Positions 1-8,363 of a stretch of 64,000 nucleotides of DNA are shown piece after piece. This DNA is from Cellulomonas_A sp036279715. Lineage in GTDB: Bacteria > Actinomycetota > Actinomycetes > Actinomycetales > Cellulomonadaceae. The stretch lies in NCBI RefSeq assembly GCF_036279715.1, contig NZ_DASUIR010000065.1, positions 1 through 64,000 on the forward strand, read 5' to 3'. Each line of letters opens with the position of its first letter. Position 1 is the stretch's first letter. A program made the position numbers and the translations under genes. The notes beneath the pieces are model-generated. The model had not been told where the DNA came from and ran no database searches. It was given only the letters and a program-made list of their open reading frames with translations.

Positions 1-1
1 G

Positions 2-74
2 TGGAGCTGAGGGGATTCGAACCCCTGACCCCCTGCATGCCATGCAGGTGCGCTACCAGCTGCGCCACAGCCCC
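2..74 (-). tRNA. tRNA-Ala, anticodon GGC
   Basis: The minus strand folds as a complete cloverleaf. The acceptor strand GGGGCTG pairs with CAGCTCC, followed by discriminator A at position 2. The T-arm reads GGTTCGAATCC. The anticodon stem CCTGC/GCAGG encloses the loop ATGGCAT, giving anticodon GGC, which reads Ala GCC codons. Only the first C of the 3' CCA lies inside the window (position 1), so I cannot tell whether CCA is encoded. Confidence 0.95.
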
Positions 75-120
75 GTGACCCACCCCGGGGGGAGAACCAC
101 CACCCTTGCGGGCGTCGTGA

Positions 121-126
121 AGTCTA
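121..126 (-). promoter_or_regulatory. Possible -10 element for tRNA-Ala
   Basis: The minus strand reads TAGACT about 47 bases upstream of the mature tRNA 5' end, in the gap between the phosphatase stop and the tRNA. No convincing -35 hexamer was found. The tRNA could instead be cotranscribed with the upstream genes. This is a weak call. Confidence 0.3.
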
Positions 127-147
127 GGCGGAACCCTGCCCTCAGCG

Positions 148-822
148 CTAATCGGGGTCGCGGACCTCGCGGTCGGGCCCCGCGTCCCAGTCGGCGGAGG
201 CGTCGGTGGGTCCCAGGTTGTAGCCCGTGAGCCGCCACGTGGGCCCTAGGTTCCCGCGGCCGAGCCGCAGCTCGGCCCAGTGCGCGTTGCTGACCCCGAC
301 GATGCCCCGCCAGGCGGGCGGCAGACCGAGCAGGCCGGCCACCCCGAGCCCGATCGCGGCGCCGTGCGAGACGACGAGGAGCGTGTCGTCGTCACCGAGG
401 TCGTCGGCATGAGCCATGACCCCCTCGACCATGCGGGCTGCGACGGCCGCGCGGGACTCCCCACCCGGACGGTTCGGCTCGCCACCCTGCGCCCAGGCGG
501 CATGGTCGGCCGGCCACTGCTCGGCGATCTCGGTGGCCGTCATGCCCTCCCAGTCGCCGAACGAGCGCTCACGCACGCGCGTGTCGACGACCGGCACGAG
601 GTCGACCATCGACGCGAGCGCGTCGGCCGTGACGCGTGCGCGGATGAGGTCGGACACCACGATGCGCGTCGGCCGGTAGCGCGCAGCGATCGCCGCAGCG
701 GCCGTGTGGGCCTGCCAGTGGCCGACCTCGTCGAGCGGGATGTCCGACTGGCCCTGCAGCCGGGCCTGCACGTTGTGCGCGGTGCGACCGTGCCGCCAGA
801 GCAGCACCCGCCCCGCGGTCAC
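148..822 (-). CDS. Histidine phosphatase family protein (GpgP/PhoE-like)
   Basis: This 224-residue protein belongs to the histidine phosphatase (phosphoglycerate mutase-like) superfamily. The phospho-acceptor RHG motif lies at residues 10-12, and a second catalytic His sits in VVSHGAAIG. The conserved stretch FGDWEGMTATEI follows the usual pattern. The GTG start overlaps the rsfS stop as GTGA, so translation is probably coupled. In Mycobacterium tuberculosis the gene next to rsfS and nadD is the glucosyl-3-phosphoglycerate phosphatase gpgP. The same order here suggests orthology, but substrate specificity cannot be read from the sequence. Confidence 0.88.
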   Translation of the reverse strand: MTAGRVLLWRHGRTAHNVQARLQGQSDIPLDEVGHWQAHTAAAAIAARYRPTRIVVSDLIRARVTADALASMVDLVPVVDTRVRERSFGDWEGMTATEIAEQWPADHAAWAQGGEPNRPGGESRAAVAARMVEGVMAHADDLGDDDTLLVVSHGAAIGLGVAGLLGLPPAWRGIVGVSNAHWAELRLGRGNLGPTWRLTGYNLGPTDASADWDAGPDREVRDPD

Positions 823-1205
823 TCGGAGGTCCCGGACCCCGACCGGACGTCGGCGGGCAGCTCGATGACCGGGCAGTCCTTCCACAGTCGCTCGAGCGCG
901 TAGTACACGCGGTCCTCGGCGTGCTGGACGTGCACGACGATGTCGCCGAAGTCCAGCAGGACCCAGCGCGCGGTCTGGTTGCCCTCGCGGCGCAGCGGCT
1001 TGGCGCCGAGCAGGTGCAGAGCACGCTCGATGGCGTCGACGATGCTGCTGACCTGCCGCTCGTTGGTGCCCGAGGCGATGAGGAACACGTCGGTGAGGAC
1101 GAGCTGCGCACTCACGTCGAGCGCGATGATCTCGTCTGCCTTGAGCTCGGCTGCGGCGCGGGCCGCAGCGATGGCAAGCTCGATGGCGCGTTCGGATGCC
1201 GGCAC
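819..1205 (-). CDS. rsfS: Ribosome silencing factor RsfS
   Basis: This 128-residue protein is full length for RsfS (Iojap/DUF143), which binds ribosomal protein L14 and blocks subunit joining under starvation. The family core is clear: DVFLIASGTNERQVSSIVDAIE, then WVLLDFGDIVVHV and a Tyr-rich ERLW segment near the C-terminus. The GTG start at 1205 is preceded by AAGGAG five bases upstream, which favours it over upstream in-frame starts. It lies in the nadD/hypothetical/rsfS/phosphatase series and overlaps the phosphatase start by four bases. Confidence 0.95.
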   Translation of the reverse strand: MPASERAIELAIAAARAAAELKADEIIALDVSAQLVLTDVFLIASGTNERQVSSIVDAIERALHLLGAKPLRREGNQTARWVLLDFGDIVVHVQHAEDRVYYALERLWKDCPVIELPADVRSGSGTSE

Positions 1206-1243
1206 GGGACTCCTTGTGGGTTCAGATGGTCGGACGGTGACCG

Positions 1244-2575
1244 TCAGACCACAGGGTGTTGGCTCGCATCGAACGGCGCCGACGCTGCGGGCGTCGTGGT
1301 CGGTGCGGGGTCGTTCGCGCCGGCGCTCCCGTGGCCCGCGAGGAGCACGATGAGGAAGCCGAGCACGAACGCGACGAGAGCCAGCACGATCAGCTGGAGC
1401 CACGTGTAGGGGTGCGACGGCCGCTGGTCGTCGTCCTCGTCGTCGTCACCGTACAGGCTTCCGCTCGCGACGGGCTCATCGCGCGTGGCGGTCGCGCTCC
1501 CCGAGACGCCGAGCGAGCCCCAGTTCGGGACGGGTACCTCGTCGTCGACCTCGACCGCCGGCGCCGGCGTGCCGGCAGCGGCCGCCCCCCAGGACCCCAC
1601 GACGGGCGCCTGGTAGGCCGGTGGCCCCGCGGGCGCGGGGACAACGGCGGACGCCCCGGCGGACGGCGCCCACGACGGACCGGTCCGCCCAGAGGTGGGC
1701 TGCCATCCGGCCTGCGGGGTGGACGGTGCCGGCGGCGGGGTCGCTGCGGACGACGTGCCATAGCGCGACGACGTCACCGGCCCAGGTGAGGGCGCGCCCG
1801 CGTCGCCGGCGGCAGGACGCGCGGAGCCCGCACCGGGCTGGCCGCCCCAGGCGCTCGACCGCGGCTGGAACCCGGTCGGCGCGGAGGGCGCCTGCCCCGC
1901 CTCGGTCGGCTGGCCCGTCGGGTTGACCTGGGCAGAGCTCGCGAGGGGTGTCGGGCCGGACGAGTACGGGCTCGACGGCTGAGCGGCGGCGGGTCGGACG
2001 ATCGAGGGCCGGGCGACCGCAGGACGGCCAACGGCGGGACGAGCGACGGTCGGCCGGGCAGCAGGCGACGGTTCGGCGGGGGGCAGCGCCGCCGGGGGCT
2101 GCGTCGGCACCTGGCCGGGACGTCCGCCGGCCGCCTCCGCGGGGCGGGCGGGGCCCGAGGACGGGCGCGGTGTCGCCGGGCGGCTCGTGTAGGTCTGCGC
2201 TGGCGCGGCAGGGGTCGCGGGCGCGCTCGGGTGCCCGCTCCACGCGGACGGGACCGCGGAGCCCGCGCTCGGCGGACGCTCCGAGGGCTGACCTGTCGTG
2301 GCAGGCCGGGGACCGGTCGGGTCGAGCGGCGTGTCACGAATCGTGCGCCGCGAGCGCATCGCGTGGGAGGCGTCGGGCGCGAGGCCCGGCACCTGGTACG
2401 GCGCCGCTCCCCCGTGCTGCCCGTCCGGCCCGACGGACGGGATGGGCTGGCTGCGCAGCGCGCGGCGCGACGGCGGGGTCGCGTTGCCGCCGACTCCGAA
2501 GGCCGTGTCGGGCGCATCGCCCTCACCGGCTCGCTCGAGCTCGCGACGTCGACGCCGCTCTCCAGGTTCACTCAT
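1244..2575 (-). CDS. Pro/Ala-rich single-pass membrane protein, unknown function
   Basis: This 443-residue protein matches no family I can name. It opens with an Arg-rich head (MSEPGERRRRRELERAG) and continues as a long Pro/Ala/Ser/Thr-rich low-complexity region. That region includes degenerate repeats such as RPAVGRPAVARP and RPSIVRPAA. An acidic patch (YGDDDEDDDQ) precedes one hydrophobic helix at about residues 393-413, followed by a short polar tail of about 30 residues. The predicted topology is a long disordered cytoplasmic arm with a tail anchor. The ATG at 2575 overlaps the nadD 3' end by eight bases. In other actinobacteria this position between nadD and rsfS is often taken by an LCP or other envelope protein. 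Confidence 0.8.
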   Translation of the reverse strand: MSEPGERRRRRELERAGEGDAPDTAFGVGGNATPPSRRALRSQPIPSVGPDGQHGGAAPYQVPGLAPDASHAMRSRRTIRDTPLDPTGPRPATTGQPSERPPSAGSAVPSAWSGHPSAPATPAAPAQTYTSRPATPRPSSGPARPAEAAGGRPGQVPTQPPAALPPAEPSPAARPTVARPAVGRPAVARPSIVRPAAAQPSSPYSSGPTPLASSAQVNPTGQPTEAGQAPSAPTGFQPRSSAWGGQPGAGSARPAAGDAGAPSPGPVTSSRYGTSSAATPPPAPSTPQAGWQPTSGRTGPSWAPSAGASAVVPAPAGPPAYQAPVVGSWGAAAAGTPAPAVEVDDEVPVPNWGSLGVSGSATATRDEPVASGSLYGDDDEDDDQRPSHPYTWLQLIVLALVAFVLGFLIVLLAGHGSAGANDPAPTTTPAASAPFDASQHPVV

Positions 2576-3170
2576 CGTTACCTCGATACAGACCGTGCTT
2601 GGCGATGTACTGGACGACCCCGTCCGGGACGAGGTACCAGACCGGCTTCCCCCCGCGCGCACGGGCCCGGACGTCCGACGACGAGATCGCCAGGGCGGGG
2701 ATCTCCTGCTGGGTCACTCGGTCCTCGGGCAGGCCCTCCGTGGACAGCGTGTGCCCGGGTCGGTTGACGGCGACGAAGTGGGCCATGGCGAACAGCTCTT
2801 CGGGGTCCTTCCACGTGAGGATCTGCGTGAGCGCGTCCGCTCCGGTGATGAAAAACAGATCGGCATCCGGACGGGCGACGTTGAGGTCGCGGAGCGTGTC
2901 GACCGTGTACGTCAGCCCGGCGCGGTCCATGTCGACCCGACTCACCGTGAACCGCGGGTTCGACGCGGTCGCGATGACGGCCATCAGGTAGCGGTGCTCG
3001 GCCTGCGTCACCTGCTGGTGCTGCTTGAACGACGGCTGCCCCGTGGGGACGAACACCACCTCGTCGAGGCCCAGGACCGCGGCGACCTCGCTCGCGGCGA
3101 CCAGGTGACCGTGGTGGATGGGGTCGAACGTGCCGCCCATGACGCCGAGGCGGGGTCGACGCTCTGTCAT
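2568..3170 (-). CDS. nadD: Nicotinate-nucleotide adenylyltransferase NadD
   Basis: This 200-residue enzyme transfers AMP to nicotinate mononucleotide to make deamido-NAD. The nucleotidyltransferase signature GGTFDPIHHGHL lies at residues 12-23, with the catalytic HxGH at 20-23. The C-terminal ISSSDVRARA supplies the second nucleotide-binding motif. Length and motif spacing are normal for NadD. The downstream Pro-rich gene overlaps its 3' end, and rsfS and the phosphatase follow in the same direction, an order common in actinobacteria. Confidence 0.96.
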   Translation of the reverse strand: MTERRPRLGVMGGTFDPIHHGHLVAASEVAAVLGLDEVVFVPTGQPSFKQHQQVTQAEHRYLMAVIATASNPRFTVSRVDMDRAGLTYTVDTLRDLNVARPDADLFFITGADALTQILTWKDPEELFAMAHFVAVNRPGHTLSTEGLPEDRVTQQEIPALAISSSDVRARARGGKPVWYLVPDGVVQYIAKHGLYRGNDE

Positions 3171-3213
3171 CAGGTGCGTCCTCGCTCTCGTGTCCCAGAT
3201 CGGTCGTGCGCGG

Positions 3214-3366
3214 TCAGTGCCGGGTGCCGACGCTCCGGAACGCGTAGGTGACGAGCAACAGTGCGACGAGTCCGCCGAAGGCGGTCAGGCCGAACACCGC
3301 GGGGGGGACGGGCAGCTCGGTGGCATGCTCCGCGACAGCCTCGACGGCGAGCAGGGCAGCGTGCAC
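3214..3366 (-). CDS. Small single-pass membrane protein (50 aa)
   Basis: This short minus-strand frame starts at GTG 3366, with GGAGG five bases upstream, and runs 50 codons to TGA at 3214. The product has an acidic N-terminal segment (VEAVAEHATELPVP). A hydrophobic helix follows at about residues 22-41 (VFGLTAFGGLVALLLVTYAF), then the basic end RSVGTRH. I recall similar short proteins ending in TYAFR-VGTRH between proA and nadD in other actinobacteria, but this needs a search. Function is unknown. Confidence 0.75.
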   Translation of the reverse strand: MHAALLAVEAVAEHATELPVPPAVFGLTAFGGLVALLLVTYAFRSVGTRH

Positions 3367-3423
3367 GTCATCCTCCAGGGGTGGGGTTGCGGGTGTTCAA
3401 GTGTCGCACGTCTGAGGTCCCCC

Positions 3424-4743
3424 TCAGGGTCGGACGTGCCCGTCCCCGTGGACGATCCACTTGGTCGTGGTGAGCTCGGCGAGGCCCATCGGACCACGCG
3501 CGTGCAGCTTCTGGGTCGAGATCCCGATCTCCGCGCCGAGGCCGAACTGACCGCCGTCCGTGAACCGGGTCGAGGCGTTGACCATGATGGCCGCGGAGTC
3601 CAGCTCGGCGACGAACCGCTCCGACGACGCCAGGTCCCGCGTCACGATGGCCTCGGTGTGCCCGGACGTCCAGGTGCGGATGTGCTCGATCGCGGCATCG
3701 AGGTCGTCGACGACCCGCACGGCGAGGTCGAGCGAGAGGTACTCCGTCGCCCAGTCCTCGTCGGTCGCGGGCACGACGTCGACGCCCGCAGGTGCGAGCG
3801 CTGCCGTGGCCGCGTCGCCGTGCACGACGACGCCCGCCTGGGCGAGCGCTGCCAGCGCCGACGGCAGGAACCCCGCCGCCGCGTCCGCGTGCACCAGCAG
3901 CGTCTCGGCGGCGTTGCACACCCCGACGCGCTGGGTCTTGGAGTTCAGCAGGATCGGCAGAGCCATCGCCGGGTCGGCGGACGCATCGACGTAGACGTGG
4001 CAGTTGCCGACGCCGGTCTCGATGACGGGGACCGTCGCCTCGCGCACCACGGTCTGGATGAGGTCGGCGCCACCGCGCGGGACGAGCACGTCGACCAGGC
4101 CTCGCGCATGCATGAGGGCCACGGCACCCGCGCGCCCGAAGGCGTCGATCGACTGGACGAGGTCGGCGGGCAGGCCCTGCGCCGCGAGCGCTCGGCCGAG
4201 CACCCCCACGATGACCTCGTTGCTGCGCGCCGCTGCCGAGCCGCCCCGCAGGATCACCGCGTTCCCGCTCTTCAGCGCGAGACCGGCAGCGTCGACCGTG
4301 ACGTTCGGCCGGGCCTCGTAGATCATCCCGACGACGCCCATCGGGACCCTGACCTGGCGCAGGCGCATCCCGTTGGGCAGCGTCGAGCCGCGCACGACCT
4401 CGCCGACCGGGTCGGGCAGGGCCGCGAGCTCGCGCAGCGCGTCGGCGATCGCGACGATCCGCTCGTCGGACAGTGCCAGCCGGTCGAGGAGGCCCGGTGA
4501 GGTGCCGTTCTCCCGGCCCCGCGCGAGGTCCTCGGCGTTGGCCGCCACGATCTCGACGGTCGAGGCGATGAGCGCATCGGCCAGCGCGTGCAGCGCGGCA
4601 TCCTTGGTCGAGCGCGTCGCGGTCGCGAGCACGCGGGACGCGGCCTTGGCGCGGCGGGCGGTCGCGAGGACCTGCGCCGCGACGTCGTCGCTGGTCGCAG
4701 GCTCGGGCGACACGTCAAAGCGGTTCTCGAGCGATGCGGTCAT
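3424..4743 (-). CDS. proA: Gamma-glutamyl phosphate reductase ProA
   Basis: This 439-residue enzyme reduces gamma-glutamyl phosphate to glutamate semialdehyde in proline synthesis. The catalytic cysteine lies in RVGVCNAAE. Other family stretches include GVVGMIYEARPNVT, LKSGNAVILRGG and VPRGGADLIQ. I chose ATG 4743 (MTASLENRF) because upstream in-frame sequence overlaps proB and does not look like ProA. The protein is slightly longer than the usual 415-430 residues because of an N-terminal extension. proB ends four bases upstream, so the two proline genes form an operon. Confidence 0.96.
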   Translation of the reverse strand: MTASLENRFDVSPEPATSDDVAAQVLATARRAKAASRVLATATRSTKDAALHALADALIASTVEIVAANAEDLARGRENGTSPGLLDRLALSDERIVAIADALRELAALPDPVGEVVRGSTLPNGMRLRQVRVPMGVVGMIYEARPNVTVDAAGLALKSGNAVILRGGSAAARSNEVIVGVLGRALAAQGLPADLVQSIDAFGRAGAVALMHARGLVDVLVPRGGADLIQTVVREATVPVIETGVGNCHVYVDASADPAMALPILLNSKTQRVGVCNAAETLLVHADAAAGFLPSALAALAQAGVVVHGDAATAALAPAGVDVVPATDEDWATEYLSLDLAVRVVDDLDAAIEHIRTWTSGHTEAIVTRDLASSERFVAELDSAAIMVNASTRFTDGGQFGLGAEIGISTQKLHARGPMGLAELTTTKWIVHGDGHVRP

Positions 4744-4747
4744 CGAG

Positions 4748-5926
4748 TCAGGATAGACCGACGTCCTGGCGCTGACGCGGGGCTGTGCGTGCTCGGCGTC
4801 GGACCAGTACCAGGTCGTCGCGGTGCACCACGACGCGGTCGTAGCCGGGCCCCAGCTCGGCGCGCAGCTCGGACGTGGTGTGACCGAGCAGGTCGGGGAC
4901 CTCGGCCGAGGAGAAGCCGACCAGGCCGCGGGCGACGACCGTGCCGTCCGCGGAGACCAGGTCGACGGGGTCGCCCGCCTCGAAATCGCCGTCGACCCCG
5001 GTGATGCCCGCGGGGAGCAGCGACATGCGGCGCTCGACGACCGCCTTGACAGCACCGTCGTCGAGCACGAGCCGTCCTCGCGTGCGCGCGGCGTGCGCGA
5101 GCCACAGCAGCCTCGTCGAGGCGCGCCGACCGGTCGCCGCGAACCACGTCCCGACGTCCTGGCCCGCGAGCGCCTGCGCGGCCTGCGCTGCCGACGTGAG
5201 GACGACGGGGATGCCGGAGCCCGCGGCGATCGCCACGGACTCGAGCTTGGTCACCATGCCACCGGTCCCGACCGCGCTGCCCCGAGCTGAGATGTCGATG
5301 CCCTCGAGGTCCTGGGGGCCGGTGACCGTGGCGATGCGCGTCGACCCCGCGTGGGACGGCGGACCGGTGTACAGCCCGTCGACGTCGGTCAGGAGCACGA
5401 GCGCGTCGGCGTGCACGAGGTGCGAGACGAGCGCAGCGAGCCGGTCGTTGTCACCGAACCGGATCTCCTCGGTCGCGACCGTGTCGTTCTCGTTGACGAT
5501 GGGCACGACGCCGAGGTCGAGCAGACGTCCGAGCGCGCGCTGCGCGTTGCGGTAGTGGCCGCGCCGCACGGTGTCCTCCGCCGTGAGCAGGACCTGCCCG
5601 ACGCGGATCTTGTGGTCCCAGAACGCCTTGGTGTAGTGCGCGACGAGGATCCCCTGGCCGACCGATGCGGTCGCCTGCTGCGTCGCCAGGTCCCGCGGGC
5701 GCGAGCTCAGTCCGAGCGGTCCGAGGCCGGCGGCGATCGCGCCCGAGGACACGAGCACGACCTGCCCTCCGCTCGCGTGCCGGGCGGCCAGGACGTCGAC
5801 GAGCGCACGGAGCCGATCGGGGTCGAGCCGGCCGTGCCCGTCCGTCAACGACGACGACCCGACCTTGATGACGATCCGGGCGGCGGCAGGCAGACGGTGA
5901 CGGTCGGTCAGGGCGGGGGCGCTCAC
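4748..5926 (-). CDS. proB: Glutamate 5-kinase ProB
   Basis: This 392-residue kinase phosphorylates glutamate in the first step of proline synthesis and is normally feedback-inhibited by proline. The amino-acid kinase fold is shown by IVIKVGSSSL near the N-terminus, IVNENDTV, and GTGGMVTKLESVAIAAGSG. About 100 C-terminal residues form a PUA domain. Two starts are possible: ATG 5935 has GGGAGG directly abutting it, whereas GTG 5926 has GGAGG at nine bases, so I prefer GTG. It sits upstream of proA and downstream of obg. Confidence 0.95.
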   Translation of the reverse strand: MSAPALTDRHRLPAAARIVIKVGSSSLTDGHGRLDPDRLRALVDVLAARHASGGQVVLVSSGAIAAGLGPLGLSSRPRDLATQQATASVGQGILVAHYTKAFWDHKIRVGQVLLTAEDTVRRGHYRNAQRALGRLLDLGVVPIVNENDTVATEEIRFGDNDRLAALVSHLVHADALVLLTDVDGLYTGPPSHAGSTRIATVTGPQDLEGIDISARGSAVGTGGMVTKLESVAIAAGSGIPVVLTSAAQAAQALAGQDVGTWFAATGRRASTRLLWLAHAARTRGRLVLDDGAVKAVVERRMSLLPAGITGVDGDFEAGDPVDLVSADGTVVARGLVGFSSAEVPDLLGHTTSELRAELGPGYDRVVVHRDDLVLVRRRARTAPRQRQDVGLS

Positions 5927-6014
5927 GGGGTCCATCCTCCCGTGTCACGCGCCCGCGACGCGCCGCAGCACGCCGCCGAGCCAGACACGTACTCGCAACG
6001 ACGACTCCGACGGG

Positions 6015-7535
6015 TCAGGAGAGGTCCTCGTCCGTCCAGAGCCCGGCCTCGTGCTCGGTCCACAGCTCGGCCCGCGCCTCGGTCTTGGCGTCCATCCGCT
6101 CCTTGTACTCGGAGCGCTTCTCGCCGCGGGTCGGACGCGACCGCGCCTCGATCCGCATGTCCGAGCCGCGCGGACCCGCGAGCATCTCCGAGCCGACGAG
6201 CATCGTCGGCTCCCAGTCGAAGACGACGGCACCCGGACCGTCGCCGATGACGACCTCCGCGCCCGCAACGGCGCCGGCCGCGAACAGCTGCTCCTCGACC
6301 CCCAGACGCGCGAGCCTGTCGGCGAGGTACCCGACCGCCTCGTCGTTGGTGAAGTCCGTCTGGCGCACCCAGCGTTCCGGCTTCACACCGAGCACCTGGA
6401 AGTAGTCGTGCGGGCCGTCGGTCCGCAGCGTGACCGTGAAGCCCGCGTCGTCCACCGCCTTCGGCCGCAGGACGATCCGCGCCGGCTCCGGCATCGGCGC
6501 CTCGCGACGGGTGCGCTCGACGAGCTCCGCCAGGGCGAACGTGAGCGGGCGCAGGCCTTCATGGGTCGCCGCGGAGACCTCGAACACGGTCAGGCCGCGC
6601 TCCTCGAGATCGGACCGGACGAGAGCCGCCAGGTCGCGGGCCTCGGGCACGTCGACCTTGTTGAGCACGACGAGCCTCGGTCGCTCGGTCAGCGGGACGC
6701 GCCCGCCCTCGATCCCGACGTCGCCCGCGTAGGCCGCGAGCTCGGCCTCGATGACGTCGAAGTCGCTCATCGGGTCACGGTCCGGCTCGAGGGTCGCGCA
6801 GTCCAGGATGTGCACCAGGACCGCGCAGCGCTCGACGTGACGCAGGAACTCCAGACCCAGCCCCTTGCCCTGGCTCGCCCCGGGGATCAGGCCCGGCACG
6901 TCGGCGACGGTGTAGCGCGACGAGCCCGCCTGCACGACTCCGAGGTTGGGGATCAGGGTCGTGAACGGGTAGTCGGCGATCTTCGGGCGGGCGGCCGAGA
7001 TGGCAGCGATGAGACTCGACTTGCCGGCGCTCGGGTACCCGATGAGCGCGACGTCGGCGATCGTCTTGAGCTCGAGGACGACGTCCTGCGACGTTCCCGG
7101 CTCTCCGAGCAGAGCGAAGCCCGGCGCCTTGCGGCGCGGCGACGCGATCGCCCAGTTCCCGAGACCCCCGTGACCCCCCTGCGCGACGACGTAGCGGGCG
7201 CCCACCCCCATGAGGTCAGCAAGGACCTCGCCGTCCTTGGACTTCACGACGGTCCCCTCGGGCACGCCGAGGATCAGGTCTTCGCCGGTCGCACCCTGCC
7301 GGTAGTCGCCCATGCCCTGCGAACCCGAGCCTGCGTGCTTGTGCGGCGAGTGGTGGAACTCGAGCAGCGTCGTCACCTGGGGGTCGACCACGAGGATGAC
7401 GCTGCCGCCGTTCCCGCCGGTCCCGCCGTCGGGCCCCGCGAGGGGCTTGAACTTCTCGCGGCGGATCGAGGCGCACCCGTGACCACCGTCACCGCCGGTC
7501 GCGCTGAGCACGACCCTGTCGACGAAAGATGCCAT
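6015..7535 (-). CDS. obg: GTPase Obg/CgtA
   Basis: This 506-residue essential GTPase acts in large-subunit assembly and stress signalling. The Gly-rich Obg fold occupies residues 1-160 (GGDGGHG, GGTGGNGG, GGHGGLGNW). The G domain has its P-loop at 166-173 (GYPSAGKS), with switch and G3 elements in DVPGLI and G4 in NKVD. A C-terminal OCT domain follows, ending in an acidic tail. The L27 and L21 genes lie upstream on the same strand, the usual rplU-rpmA-obg order. A hairpin after rpmA suggests partial separation of expression. Confidence 0.97.
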   Translation of the reverse strand: MASFVDRVVLSATGGDGGHGCASIRREKFKPLAGPDGGTGGNGGSVILVVDPQVTTLLEFHHSPHKHAGSGSQGMGDYRQGATGEDLILGVPEGTVVKSKDGEVLADLMGVGARYVVAQGGHGGLGNWAIASPRRKAPGFALLGEPGTSQDVVLELKTIADVALIGYPSAGKSSLIAAISAARPKIADYPFTTLIPNLGVVQAGSSRYTVADVPGLIPGASQGKGLGLEFLRHVERCAVLVHILDCATLEPDRDPMSDFDVIEAELAAYAGDVGIEGGRVPLTERPRLVVLNKVDVPEARDLAALVRSDLEERGLTVFEVSAATHEGLRPLTFALAELVERTRREAPMPEPARIVLRPKAVDDAGFTVTLRTDGPHDYFQVLGVKPERWVRQTDFTNDEAVGYLADRLARLGVEEQLFAAGAVAGAEVVIGDGPGAVVFDWEPTMLVGSEMLAGPRGSDMRIEARSRPTRGEKRSEYKERMDAKTEARAELWTEHEAGLWTDEDLS

Positions 7536-7661
7536 GGGTTACCTCTTCCCGGGGATCACGTGGACCCCGTCCCTCAGTGCCGCGAATGGCCGCGGCGGGT
7601 GCTGCTCCGAGCTGGTGCTGAGACCAGCCAGGTTGCGCTCAGACGAGCGTGACGACGACGA

Positions 7662-7689
7662 AGGGGCGCACCCGTCCAGGCGCGCCCCT
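7662..7689 (-). terminator. Hairpin between rpmA and obg
   Basis: An eight-base inverted repeat, AGGGGCGC and GCGCCCCT, with a 12-base loop lies about 20 bases beyond the rpmA stop. There is no T-run, as is common for GC-rich actinobacterial terminators. It could attenuate read-through from the abundant ribosomal-protein messages into obg-proB. Confidence 0.5.
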
Positions 7690-7711
7690 CCGACGAACGT
7701 GTACTGAGGCG

Positions 7712-7966
7712 TCAGGCCGCCACGACGATGTCGATGACCTTGCGGCCGCGACGGGTGCCGAAGAGGACGGCACCGGGAGCCAGGGCGAACAGCGTGTCGT
7801 CGCCCCCGCGGCCGACGTTGATGCCGGGGTGGAAGTGCGTGCCGCGCTGGCGGACGATGATCTCGCCGGCCTTCACGACCTGGCCACCGAAGCGCTTGAC
7901 GCCCAGGCGCTGCGCGTTGGAGTCGCGACCGTTGCGCGAGGAGCTCGCGCCCTTCTTGTGTGCCAT
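7712..7966 (-). CDS. rpmA: 50S ribosomal protein L27
   Basis: The 84-residue product is a full-length bL27. It begins MAHKKGASSSRNGRDS, the usual N-terminus that reaches the peptidyl-transferase centre, and contains KRFGGQVVKAGEIIVRQRGT and HPGINVGRGGDDTLFA. There is no N-terminal processing extension of the Firmicutes type. It follows rplU by 61 bases on the same strand. Confidence 0.98.
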   Translation of the reverse strand: MAHKKGASSSRNGRDSNAQRLGVKRFGGQVVKAGEIIVRQRGTHFHPGINVGRGGDDTLFALAPGAVLFGTRRGRKVIDIVVAA

Positions 7967-8027
7967 GTCGAACCTGCTTTCGTGCTCAGATGGATGACGC
8001 GCCCACGTGCGGGGCGGCGGCGCAAGC

Positions 8028-8348
8028 TCAGTTGATGCCGGTGACCTTCAGGCGGGTCAGCCGCGAACGGTGACCCTGGCGCACCCGGTAGCCGGTCTTG
8101 TTCTTGAACTTGAGGATGTCGATCTTCGGGCCCTTCTCGTCCCGGACGACCTCCGCCGTGACCTTGATCTTCGCGAGCGCGCTCGCGTCGGCGGTCACCT
8201 TCTCGCCATCGACGAGGAGCAGAGCGGTGAGCTCGACCGTCGACCCGGGCGTCGCGGCGAGACGGTCGACGACGACGACGTCGCCGACGGCGACCTTCTC
8301 CTGGCGGCCGCCAGCCTTCACGATCGCGTACACCACGTTGTTGCTCAT
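8028..8348 (-). CDS. rplU: 50S ribosomal protein L21
   Basis: This 106-residue bL21 has the family start YAIVKAGGRQEKVAVGD and the C-terminal KNKTGYRVRQGHRSRLTRLKV. The ATG at 8348 is the most upstream plausible start, and its ribosome-binding site is weak. A GTG four codons in (before VYAIV) is an alternative. Translation efficiency may therefore depend on the unusual leader, which carries four 19-nt repeats ending about 15 bases before the start. It is the first gene of rplU-rpmA-obg-proB. Confidence 0.97.
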   Translation of the reverse strand: MSNNVVYAIVKAGGRQEKVAVGDVVVVDRLAATPGSTVELTALLLVDGEKVTADASALAKIKVTAEVVRDEKGPKIDILKFKNKTGYRVRQGHRSRLTRLKVTGIN

Positions 8349-8363
8349 CTCTGCTCGTCGAAC

